Positions 43,201 to 51,362 of a stretch of DNA of 64,000 nucleotides are shown in pieces. The stretch is from Adiantum capillus-veneris (Eukaryota; Streptophyta; Polypodiopsida; Polypodiales; Pteridaceae). The notes below the pieces were generated by a model. That model searched no databases. It saw only the letters and a list, made by a program, of their open reading frames with translations, and was not told the origin of the DNA. The stretch covers positions 6,359,997 to 6,423,996 of the forward strand of contig CM043964.1 of NCBI GenBank assembly GCA_014529385.2, written 5' to 3'. Position numbers and translations under genes: made by a program. Every line of letters starts with the position of its first letter. Position 1 is the stretch's first letter.

Positions 43201-43344
43201 ATGCCTATACCCTTAAATATGCTACAAGCAATGCATATCGCTTCCGACAAGACTCATCCTAATGTAACGAAGAAAACATACAAGTGGGTCCCTAAAGCTT
43301 CCTTAGTGACCATAGCTAGTGATAAAAAAACAGAAGCCTTGTAA
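40243..43344 (+). pseudogene. Gag C-terminal half and protease of A1
   Basis: It resumes A1 gag after D with the capsid (HKCNALSLTLSGKAGDWYRT, LLDRFIRGLRNEGIYNGLV) and zinc knuckles CSICLGPHSTSEC, CNACGRYGHQAKDC, CYECGGPHRAAEC and CNRCGIDRLIAQC. In the last of these the zinc-ligand His of A2 (GIDHLI) is Arg. TAA at 41360 replaces the CAA of A2. A 43-bp deletion after CCCGCTT (near 41608) causes a frameshift. The frame from 41731 to 43344 is open and holds the retropepsin (GILDGGAGVSIVTKDCWE; MILGRPFMREAQMVHDWS) and the C-terminal KKTYKWVPKASLVTIASDKK. Confidence 0.88.
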
Positions 43345-43921
43345 GAAACGTACCACTCGCTCTAAGAAAAGTAAGAAAATGTTGCGATGGATCCCTAAAC
43401 GACTATTGGAAGCCCAAGGCTACTATCAAGGAAATGATCAAATCTGGGTGCCAAAACGTAGATTGTGCTCTTACCTATCACCTGACCCAAGTGAGCCCAA
43501 TTCCGTATCTCCAAAACGAATCAATGATCGTGGAAAGAAAAAAATCGCAGAATGCTACACACCCGCTCCCGAGCTAGTTTGGGTACCGAAGAAAGAACGA
43601 TTTGTTCCACCTAGCTCAGGAAGGGGGGAGTCCCATGAAGCTTCTAGCTCCTCATGTAATACATCCATAGAGGTAAAAGCTTCTACACAGCCTCCATCTA
43701 TAGTAGTGGACCTCCATGAAGCTACAAAAGAATCCACACCTCCCAGTGTTCAAGAATCACCTGATGAACCACTTCAAGTTCGATCCTGGGAGAGTACCTT
43801 ACCACCCTTGCAGCTTGACGAGGCACCTAGGGTAATAGAAAACTACTGGCAAAAATACTCACCTATTACCAACTGGAACAATTGGTTTCAAAGGGTGACA
43901 AGCTCATTTCAAACGGTATGA
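43319..43921 (+). CDS. ORF2 of A1: basic protein with W-x-P-K motifs
   Basis: 200 codons from the GTG where it overlaps the gag-protease end; the first in-frame ATG gives MLRWIPKRLLEAQGYY. It is identical in sequence to ORF2 of A2. W-x-P-K motifs recur (LRWIPKRLL, QIWVPKRRL, LVWVPKKERF). The N-terminus is Lys/Arg-rich, the middle Ser/Pro/Glu-rich and the C-terminus aromatic (ENYWQKYSPITNWNNWFQRV). No enzyme or membrane segment is seen. It overlaps gag-protease by 26 bases in the +1 frame at an A7 run. Function unknown. Confidence 0.6.
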   Translation: MIKKQKPCKKRTTRSKKSKKMLRWIPKRLLEAQGYYQGNDQIWVPKRRLCSYLSPDPSEPNSVSPKRINDRGKKKIAECYTPAPELVWVPKKERFVPPSSGRGESHEASSSSCNTSIEVKASTQPPSIVVDLHEATKESTPPSVQESPDEPLQVRSWESTLPPLQLDEAPRVIENYWQKYSPITNWNNWFQRVTSSFQTV

Positions 43922-45545
43922 TCTACCCAAGGAAGGGGGGAGTGTTTGCTGATAGTCATCATTCATTTGTTCCCCTCTCAACCTTTTTCCCTGACCTCTA
44001 TATCTCCTAATCTTAGGGAATGTACATATAAAGCTTTATACTCAAAAAAAAAAAAGAGCAAGAGCAACTAGCAAACGAGTATGCACATTAAAAGTCAAAA
44101 CATCGACTCAGACCTACACATGTCGCATCTGGTAGAGTGAAACAGAAACCTATGCCATAAAACACCTTTGATCCTCATCACTTGAGTGATGGAGGGTAGG
44201 TAAGATTAGTACGATAGGAGTGTTTCTGTTTTAGAGTTGAGAGATTAGCGAAGTTCTCTTTTCCCACTGATGTGCCTCCTGGAGGTATTCCTTTTGTTTC
44301 CTAGTGTGTACAGGAGCGTGTTGCTATTGATAGGATTTGGACCTTCATGGAACCTTTCTCTCATTCACACTTCAAATCAAGCGCGACCATCAACACAAAC
44401 AGGTGTTTTATGTCCATTAGCATTGCCCTTATCTTTTTGCATCCATGTTTGTCTGCTTTGATTGTGATTGGTAGCATAATATTCAACGCATTTGCTTAGT
44501 ATCAAACATTTAATTCAATGTAATCGTTTGTCATAATCACTTGTTTAGGTTTAAAAATCAAGCAGTCCGACTAAGCTAGTTTGACCAAGCTAGGTATTAG
44601 AAATCTTCTCTTAATACCATGGGGAATGCCTTCCTAATAAGCAATGGTTACTTAGGTTCTTAATCCGATTTAGACAGCATTGTATGAAATGTACTAGGGC
44701 TTTCTAGTGGGCTTAACCCTATTGACCTTTAGCTTAAGTATTATAAAGGGAGTTTACTAATGTGATGAGCTTGGGGAGGGTAACAGCGTTATATGACCCC
44801 CCAAAGTTACAAAATTAAAATGCTGAAAATGAACAAGCAAAAAATCAAAGTTCCACAATGTAAAATTTTAAGCTGGAAGAGAAATCCCTGCTTAAATTGG
44901 TACTTCACTCACATGTATCGCCTATGGTACTAGAGCCCTAGAGGTTCCCAGTGTGGGCGCTTTTCCTTGAAAAGCAAAAAACCCAAGGCATACAAAATAA
45001 GCACACACATCATAATTGAATCAATGTGAAAGACTTTGGGGGGTCAAAGAAAAAGTAATTAGTGAGGCGATGATTTCATGAGAAATTCCTTTTATGGTAG
45101 CTTAACTACAAGGTTTTCTAGATATAGCCTCTAGTCAGCCCTCGAACATGAATACTTGGCTCTCGCGATTAAACAACTTAATTGACCACTGAAAATTAAG
45201 AAGCTTACCCATGGTATCAATATTCGATCTCTAGTGCCTTTTGACCGTCAAATTAGCGACCCCAGACTTGGTTAATTTTTTACCTTTACATCTGTTTATG
45301 CATTTGATTACATTGCAATTTAATGTTCATTGCTAACAAATTGTTTGAAATTCTTTGACCAATCAATTTGTCTACCTAAAACTGCATATGCTTTTTAAGA
45401 GAATGCCATTACTGTGCCAATGTTGTTTGATTTTGCAGTGACTGAAGAAGGCTAAGGACATTCATCTCAAATGCTCTTCCACCTCGACGAACCAGCTTCA
45501 ACTCAATAGCTTCCGAGGACGGAATTTACATCAGGAAGGGGGGCA
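43922..45545 (+). other. 3' non-coding region of A1 with an internal PPT-like tract
   Basis: No ORF is assigned in 1.6 kb. At 43929-43942 a tract CAAGGAAGGGGGGAG is followed by TGTTTGCTGATAG, like a PPT plus LTR start. A TATA-like ACATATAAAGC and a poly-A run lie near 44030-44055. The functional PPT (AGGAAGGGGGGCA, 45533-45545) ends the region. A2 carries the same region at 56545-58169 with small changes. Confidence 0.6.
45533..45545 (+). other. Polypurine tract of A1
   Basis: AGGAAGGGGGGCA immediately before TGTTAACCC of the truncated 3' LTR. Identical to A2. Confidence 0.85.
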
Positions 45546-45576
45546 TGTTAACCCTCACGGCACACGGACACCCTAT
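45546..45576 (+). repeat. Truncated 3' LTR of A1 (about 31 bp)
   Basis: It matches the first 31 bases of the 5' LTR up to GGACACCCTAT, then G integrase sequence resumes (TATTATGCAGCACAAGCAGAG). About 550 bases of LTR and any target duplication are missing. Confidence 0.85.
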
Positions 45577-45933
45577 TATTATGCAGCACAAGCAGAGCAT
45601 AGACGGCTTAGCTTTAACGAGCATCTCCGGAAAAAATAATTGAAGAAAGGAATGTTGGTGCTCCGCTACGACAATCGCTTCGACACGCGCAAGGATAAGA
45701 AACTCCTACTCCGATAGTAAGGTCCTTTCATCGTCAGGAAAAAGTATGCCAATGGAAGCTACCAGCTTATGGAGGCTGATGGAAAACTTCATAAAACCAG
45801 GGTAAATGGTTGGCGACTGAAACCTTATTTTCTTCGATTTGACCAGGCTCCACCAATTGACATTCCAGATGAGGACACACCATCAGCCGCCACCTCTGAC
45901 GATAATGATCAAACAGATGAGCTAGAGACATGA
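45577..45933 (+). pseudogene. Integrase C-terminus of element G
   Basis: It resumes after A1 with YAAQAEHRRLSFNEHLRKK, then LKKGMLVLRYDNRFDTRKDK, GPFIVRKKYANGSYQLMEAD and LHKTRVNGWRLKPYFLRFDQ. The G-P-F-x-V and N-G-x-Y-x-L patterns match the integrase C-terminal domain of element E (GPFKVVECFPNGTYQLANLD). Three stop codons interrupt it (one after LRKK, two before GPFIV). It ends with an acidic tail and TGA at 45931. Confidence 0.85.
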
Positions 45934-45945
45934 ATGCCTCTAGCC

Positions 45946-45961
45946 AAAAGGGGAGGGCTAA
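45946..45961 (+). other. Polypurine tract of element G
   Basis: AAAAGGGGAGGGCTAA directly before the TGATGGGG start of the 3' LTR. Confidence 0.85.
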
Positions 45962-47491
45962 TGATGGGGACTTTTCACAAGCCAAGCTCCCATACCCCTC
46001 TTCTCTCGTCCCCACCCCATGAAAACCCCCTCTTAGGGAGGGAGTGATAAAAAGCATTGGAAAAAGTAAGAAAAAAATAAAGTATGATTATGTAAATATA
46101 TAAGAAAGGTAAAATAGGCCACCTCATGCCTGCGGGGTAGCCCATCCCCACCTTGCCTCCTTTTTCTTCACTGTTGCCCCGCCGTGTGTCCGTTTTCCTC
46201 TCGTCCACTCAAAAGGTCAACCCCCTCTCTCTTCCCCTTGTCCTTTCTCCTTTCTCTCTCCCCTCAAGCTACCCCACCTCTCACCAATAATGCATTATAA
46301 CTCACCAATAATGCACCCTAACTCACATGCAGCTTACCCTATCTTCCAAAATAGTATACCCCACCCCCTCTTTCTCTCTCCTATCATATCCCATGACCCA
46401 AATACCCCCCCCTCTCTCTAAAGGGCTCCATATCTCTTGTCTTGTAGCTAAATAACCTTCCCCACACTCACACACTCAGTTTCATTGAAAAAGGTGTCCA
46501 CAGACCCATCCCCACCGAGTGGTTACCTGGTTTTTCTTGTGTTCACACATATCTGCACACAGATTCATGTGTGAACACACTCCCCTCTCTCCCCTCTTGT
46601 AATTACTTTATTCTCTATGTTGCCTCTCACTTTTTTTCATCAACCCATCTCTCTCTCTCTTAGTCTCTCTCTCATGAGACTGCTGTTCTGACACATATAC
46701 ACACAGCCAGACAAGTGGGGCCCACAGTCACATGGCCTATGTAGATAATGATTTCTTCATTTCTAAATTCTAGAATTCCTCCCCCCTCCTCCCTTATATA
46801 AAGAGGGGTCACCATCACACTAAATACACACACAACATCACCAAAGAACACACTATGCACTGTGTGTGCCTAGTGCACACACACACACCCACACCATCAC
46901 CATCACCGTAATCACCATGCTTGTCTTGAGCATGAACTCTACACCCTTGGCTATGGAAGATGAAGGGCAACTAAATGAAGGATGATGGCCATAACCCTCG
47001 TGCGAGTCTTCGCCATCAACTCCCACCTATCCACCATGTGCTCTACCACTCTCTCCCTTCTCATTCCCCTACCCTATGCTCCCCATTTCATCGCCTTATT
47101 CTCTAAATAAAGCTTGAGGTTTTGTGAGTATGTTTTCTTGCAATGTTTTGCCCATGTGAGGTGTGCAGAATCGTCACCTAATCTTGTGTTTGGAGTGAGC
47201 TTGTGTATGTGTGAAGGGTGTGCGGATTCGCCATCCTTTTGTGATGCCTAATTACTAAGCCGCTATACCCCCTCCCTCACTCTCTCTCTCTCTCTCTCTC
47301 TCTCTATCACTTGATCTCATTCCCTTTCCTCTTCATCATTACTCCCAAGCATCCATCTCTCTTGGATGAAAACTTTGTTATGGTGGTGTGTTGTTTGCGT
47401 CCTAGCCGCTGAAGCTAGGTGGTGCCCCCTGTTTGCTTTACCTCGGTGTTTTAGAGGCCGTCGGAGTTCGGGGTTCGCTTTGCTCCCGTCA
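45962..47491 (+). repeat. 3' LTR of element G (1530 bp)
   Basis: It matches 14251-15798. It ends CTCCCGTCA and is followed by the CTAT duplication and the second half of the B LTR. The TATA box is at 46795-46803. Confidence 0.95.
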
Positions 47492-47495
47492 CTAT

Positions 47496-47569
47496 GTATA
47501 AGGTATACAAGTCAGTGGGCGCCCAGACTCTGGGCGGCCAGGCAAGGCACAGACGCCTATACCCCAACA
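47496..47569 (-). repeat. 5' LTR of element B, second half
   Basis: GTATAAGGTATACAAGTCAG to ACCCCAACA matches 10575-10647. Together with 14134-14250 it restores the 191-bp LTR. GTGGG follows as the B target duplication. Confidence 0.92.
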
Positions 47570-48770
47570 GTGGGGGTGATACCAAGTGCAAGCAGCGGAT
47601 CAGAAACCAATCCCATGATCCAAATCAATGCGATAACCAGAGCCCAAGCCAAGGACTTAGGGAAAAACGAGCCCTTGGAGGAAAAGGTCGAGTTGCCGAT
47701 ACCCACAGAAAATGAGAGTTTATCCGTGAGAACCCAACGAAAATCCTGGAAGGCAAAACGAGACAGGATGAAAACAAGAAGGTTGAAAACCCAAATTGCC
47801 ATGCAAAACGAATTGCATGAAACAAAGGAGTAACTGAAACAAGAGAGAGAGAGAGAGAGAGTAAAACTGCTAAGGTTAACAACAAGCCGAGGAAAGCGTC
47901 CTCAGGGGGATCGGTCTTGGTTGAGAAAGTGCTAGAGCCGTTAGATGCTCTATTACAAGTGTACGAAGCAAGGCTGAAAACAAACCAAACCTTAGAGCAG
48001 AGATGGTTAACCTATCCTCAACCAGAAGTGGAAACGAAGCGTTTGGAAATATGTAAACACCTCATTGAAATAGCCCAGGCGTTGATGGAACCTAAGGTGG
48101 TTAGAACCCCAGAACAAGAAGTGCTGATTCACAAAGGAGAAAAACTAAAAATCGATGAACCAAAACAAGTAAACGGACCCAGGCCTGAAACGATATTGTC
48201 ACTGGATCACCGAGTGGTGCCAAACACGACTGATGATGCTAAGTCAATGACGATAATGCCAATTCCAGAAGTTGAAGAACAATGGCCACAACACTTATGG
48301 GAAACCATTAGAAACAGAAAGAACGGAAGCGCGATGTTATAGTCGGCTCCAATTCCTGAGATTAACCTGGATAACGGATTTTATCCAAACGATATACAAT
48401 CGCTGTATGGGGATGCGGGAACGGAGGTTTCGATGGAAAGCAAAGCTCAATCCTTGAAAACCCTGCCTTCATTTATAGGTGAACACGAGGCACAATCGGA
48501 GATTAGTTCCATCCCAGATGAGAACTATTCCACATATGGTTGACTCAAAAAGTCTTCAAGAGATGTTTTCGACACATATAACATGCACAATCACGTTGTC
48601 CGAACTCTTGAGAGTCAGACCACACTTATGGGAAGACATGGGGAAACATTTGGAGCACAAAGGAGTAAAGATTCCTCTTTAGACAAACCCTATAAGAGAA
48701 GAAAACAAACGGGAAGGTCAACCCAAAGCCCAATCAGTGCCCATAAACAAGGTGGGAGATTATTGTGAAG
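47570..48770 (+). pseudogene. Gag end and pre-protease linker of element C
   Basis: Gag resumes after B with GVIPSASSGSETNPMIQINA and ITRAQAKDLGK, the NAVTRAQAK-type segment that precedes protease in Athila-like elements. The frame stops at 47833. A GA microsatellite (about 47841-47862) lies at the frame change to 47917-48342, which reads LLQVYEARLKTNQTLEQRWL and TPEQEVLIHKGEKLKIDEPK. Further frameshifts and a stop follow (48342-48770) in a poorly conserved stretch. The region links nucleocapsid and protease in the polyprotein. Confidence 0.7.
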
Positions 48771-49108
48771 GCGAGGAGGGTAATACAACCTTATCTGTTG
48801 AATATCAGGATATAAAAACGATAGCTATCCTAGACAATGGAGCGGGAGTGGCGATTGCTACAAAGCAAATCTGGGAGAAATAGGGCCGTCCAGCTCTCAG
48901 AAAAACGAGAATGAAACTGCAACTCGCAGATGGGTATATAGAGAGACCATTGGGAATCCTGGACCAAATAGTTGTAACTTCGTGTGGAATTAACTATGAG
49001 CACACCTTTGCTGTGGTGGATTTCAGGAAAATGAACAACTTCGACATTATTTTGGGACGACCTTTTATGCGTCAACTCAAAATGATACAAGATTGGGGGT
49101 ATGACTAA
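48771..49108 (+). pseudogene. First retropepsin (protease) of element C
   Basis: It reads TIAILDNGAGVAIATKQIWE, TAG (48880-48882), then KLQLADGYIERPLGILDQIV, HTFAVVDFRKMNNFDIILGR and PFMRQLKMIQDWG. It matches the A2 protease block by block (GILDGGAGVSIVTKDCWE; MILGRPFMREAQMVHDW). The active-site triad is D-N-G rather than DSG/DTG. One in-frame TAG and a terminal TAA break the frame. The enzyme would process the gag-pol polyprotein. Confidence 0.8.
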
Positions 49109-49147
49109 ATCTACCTAAGGCACGAAGAGCTAATAACAAAAATCAAC

Positions 49148-50026
49148 ATGAAGGATCACAACTATAGAGACGTTGCAAAAACACCAGTGCAAGAATTTAA
49201 TTCAACCATTGTAAATGAAAAAGAAATACGTGCATGGATGCAAACGAAAGCGCATGTCTGGATGTGTGGAGCATCTGATTGTGGAGACATAATCAAAGAG
49301 GAATGTGTTTTGAAAAGATCTATAGAAGACGAGGCTTATCTCCCAGAACCTTTCCCTGAACATTTATTTGAGCCATTCGGGTGGACTCAAATATTTTCAA
49401 CCTTGGACGTATGTGTTAACGAATGCACGCCTACAAAATTTTGTGACGAAGAAGGATACGACCTAGTAACGTTGCAAATGGCTAGCGTTATCCTTGAGTC
49501 AGGATCGGAGAGCGAGGAACAAGAAGAACCACCATGTGAGACCGATTGTAAAAGAATAATTGTTGAGATATCTGTGGTGAACGATAGGAATCGAATCGAG
49601 GAGGAATTGGCGGATTCACTAAACGGTGACCTTCCATCACTGGATGATGAAATCCAAATGATAGAGGATGATGATGAAAGATCAAGTGGATCAGAGACGA
49701 ATAGGAAATACAGGTCGATACAAGACAGGTTTTACGAGTTTCCTAATAAAAAACCTAATCGATAAGAGCGGTATAAGTCCAAGAGAACAAGAAAATCAAG
49801 GGCGAATAAGCATAATCCGATGCCTCTTGTCAATGACAAAACGGGATATCTAAAGCTTGTCAAAGCTAATGATTGTTTCAAAGACGAGGTCACTGGCCGG
49901 TTTATCAAAACTAAACCATGGAAAAACAACAAGAAAAATAGACACGAAAAGCGAACGACTAAGTCGCATAAAGGGGGGAAAATAGGGTCTGGAATGACCA
50001 AAACAGAGAGGAAAACGGAGTACAAG
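49148..50026 (+). pseudogene. Linker between protease and RT of element C, up to the A2 insertion
   Basis: The frame 49148-49765 is acidic (ESGSESEEQEEPPCETDCKR; EIQMIEDDDERSSGSETNR) with Cys pairs and no recognised domain. A basic segment follows (KPWKNNKKNRHEKRTTKSHK) to TEYK at 50026. A2 is inserted with ACAAG duplicated, and the frame resumes at 58759 as KKLNRTLKDIW. Confidence 0.6.
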
Positions 50027-50322
50027 TGTTAACCCTCACGGCTCACGGACACCCATCACCTACGATGGACGCGCATTATGTATTTGGTAGAGTCAGGTAC
50101 CGGGCTTGTCGGTCCAATAGGGAAAGGTAGAGTGATCGCCGATGAGAGGCGCACTTTAACTTGGACATTCAAGGGATTAGTTGGTTAAGCATGGGCGCCC
50201 AAGTGTGAATGGGGTGAGCTCCTATAAAAGCCAACTAAACCTAATTTTTACTCATTCTCTCATTTGTGCAATTGAAGAGTGCTCTTGCTCCATCTCCATC
50301 TTCTTCTTCTTCTTCACCTCCT

Positions 50323-50364
<42 letters not shown>

Positions 50365-50615
50365 GGAGAGTGTGTGTGCGATCGAGCATTACGAAGGCAC
50401 GACGGCGGCGAAGCGGTTGAGCGCGGCACGACTGCAGCTTCTTCTTCATCGCGGCGAGGAATCCACCACGAAGGCGAGCGTAGAGCGGTGAGTGACACAC
50501 CCTTTGCTCTCTTGAGCTTGCTAGTTTAGGCTTGTTGTGTGCTTGGAGCCATTTGTGGCTCGCATACGGTGTATTGGCAAGTCCCTTGCTTCGACAGTGC
50601 GGCAAGGAGTGCACA
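50027..50615 (+). repeat. 5' LTR of A2 (589 bp)
   Basis: TGTTAACCCTCACGGC to GGAGTGCACA. TATA box at 50223-50230 and a GT/GA microsatellite near 50325-50365. Confidence 0.95.
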
Positions 50616-50619
50616 TTTT

Positions 50620-50637
50620 TGGCGCCGCTGTCGGGGA
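50620..50637 (+). other. Primer-binding site of A2 (tRNA-Asp type)
   Basis: TGGCGCCGCTGTCGGGGA, one base different from A1. Confidence 0.9.
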
Positions 50638-51362
50638 TATGCCCTACACTAAGCTCGGTTAGCACTTTACGCTTCCTTGTGGTGCAATTTCTATCATAGG
50701 AAAGGCAGGGAAGGAGTGTGTGGAGATTTCTGTTTTTTGCGTTTTCTGCAATTGCTGTCAAGTTTCAATTTCTGCTATTGTCTGTGTTTTTTCAATTTCC
50801 GCAATTTCTGTATTTTCAAGTTCGGCGTTTTCAATTTCTGCAATTTTTTGCATTTCTGCGTTTTTTTAATTTTCTGCATTTTCTGCAATTTCTGTGTTTT
50901 TTTCTGCAATTTCTGCATTTCAGCGTTTTTTTAATTTTCTGCAATTGCTGCAATTTCTGCAATTTCTGCGTTTTTTTCTGTAATTTCTACAATTTCTGCA
51001 ATTTCCTGCAATTTCTGCATTTCTCAATTTTCTGCATATCTGCGTTTCTGCATATCTGCGTTTTCAGTTTCTGTATTTTCTGCACCCAAAAAAAAAAAAA
51101 AGTTTTTTATTTTTTCTCCCAAAAAAAAAAAAAAAGGAAAAAAAAAAGAGAAAAAAGATAGATCGGGCATAGAGTGACCAAACGGAGGGCTGTAAAGCAC
51201 GGCACGGCCCTCTGACCGATACGCTCGTTTCGAGCTATCACACGGCCCATTCCACGACACGCTCTAAAAAATCTAGCAAAAAAAACAAACAAAAAACACG
51301 CTAAAAACTAGTCACAAGGCCTCCTAGAGCAACTTTTTGACACCTTAGGGTATCAAAAGCAC
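50638..51362 (+). other. Leader of A2 with an expanded TTTCTGC array
   Basis: About 50725-51085 is a long irregular array of TTTCTGCAATTTCTGC-type units. It is followed by A-rich and T-rich homopolymer tracts (51086-51160). The A1 leader has a shorter array and different sequence in place of the A/T tracts. Confidence 0.75.

Larger units (their letters stand above)
30163..45576 (+). mobile_element. Element A1: non-autonomous Athila-like element with nested D; 3' LTR almost lost
   Basis: The 5' LTR is 30163-30744, the PBS 30749-30766 and gag-protease starts at 31476. [Element D 32941-40242] interrupts gag. Gag-protease resumes at 40243 and runs to 43344. ORF2 is 43319-43921, followed by a 1.6-kb 3' region, a PPT (45533-45545) and only about 31 bases of 3' LTR (45546-45576). 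Coding of G integrase resumes directly after. A1 is collinear with A2 apart from D, two nonsense codons and a 43-bp deletion. No RT, RNase H or integrase is present outside the nested D. Confidence 0.9.
14251..47491 (+). mobile_element. Element G: Tat-lineage Ty3/gypsy element containing E and A1
   Basis: LTRs are 14251-15798 and 45962-47491, inserted in the right LTR of B with CTAT duplicated (14247-14250 and 47492-47495). Internal order: PBS (15801), decayed leader ORF, [element E 16453-25160], gag (25368), protease, RT, gypsy RNase H, archaeal RNase H, integrase to 30162, [element A1 30163-45576], integrase C-terminus (45577-45933), PPT (45946-45961). The Tat assignment rests on the dual RNase H layout. 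Several frameshifts and stops make it defective. Without nested insertions it is about 9 kb. Confidence 0.9.
10457..47569 (-). mobile_element. Element B: internally deleted Ty1/copia element, right LTR split by element G
   Basis: The 191-bp LTRs lie at 10457-10647 and at 14134-14250 plus 47496-47569. The right copy is interrupted by element G. On the minus strand the LTR reads TGTTGGGG to CCCCTTCA. GTGGG is duplicated at 10452-10456 and 47570-47574. Inside are an iMet-like PBS (14120-14131), a 1.5-kb leader, a shortened gag-protease-RT/RNase H frame and a PPT (10648-10658). Integrase and most of RT are absent. Without inserted DNA the element is only about 3.9 kb. Confidence 0.9.

Noticed and set aside
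47366-47574. Open frame running from the G LTR through the B LTR into C gag
   Set aside because: It is a chance fusion across two element junctions; only the part after 47570 is C gag.
51086-51160. A-rich tract as the poly-A tail of an inserted LINE or SINE
   Set aside because: No LINE coding, SINE promoter boxes or flanking target duplication was found; it sits within the variable A2 leader.
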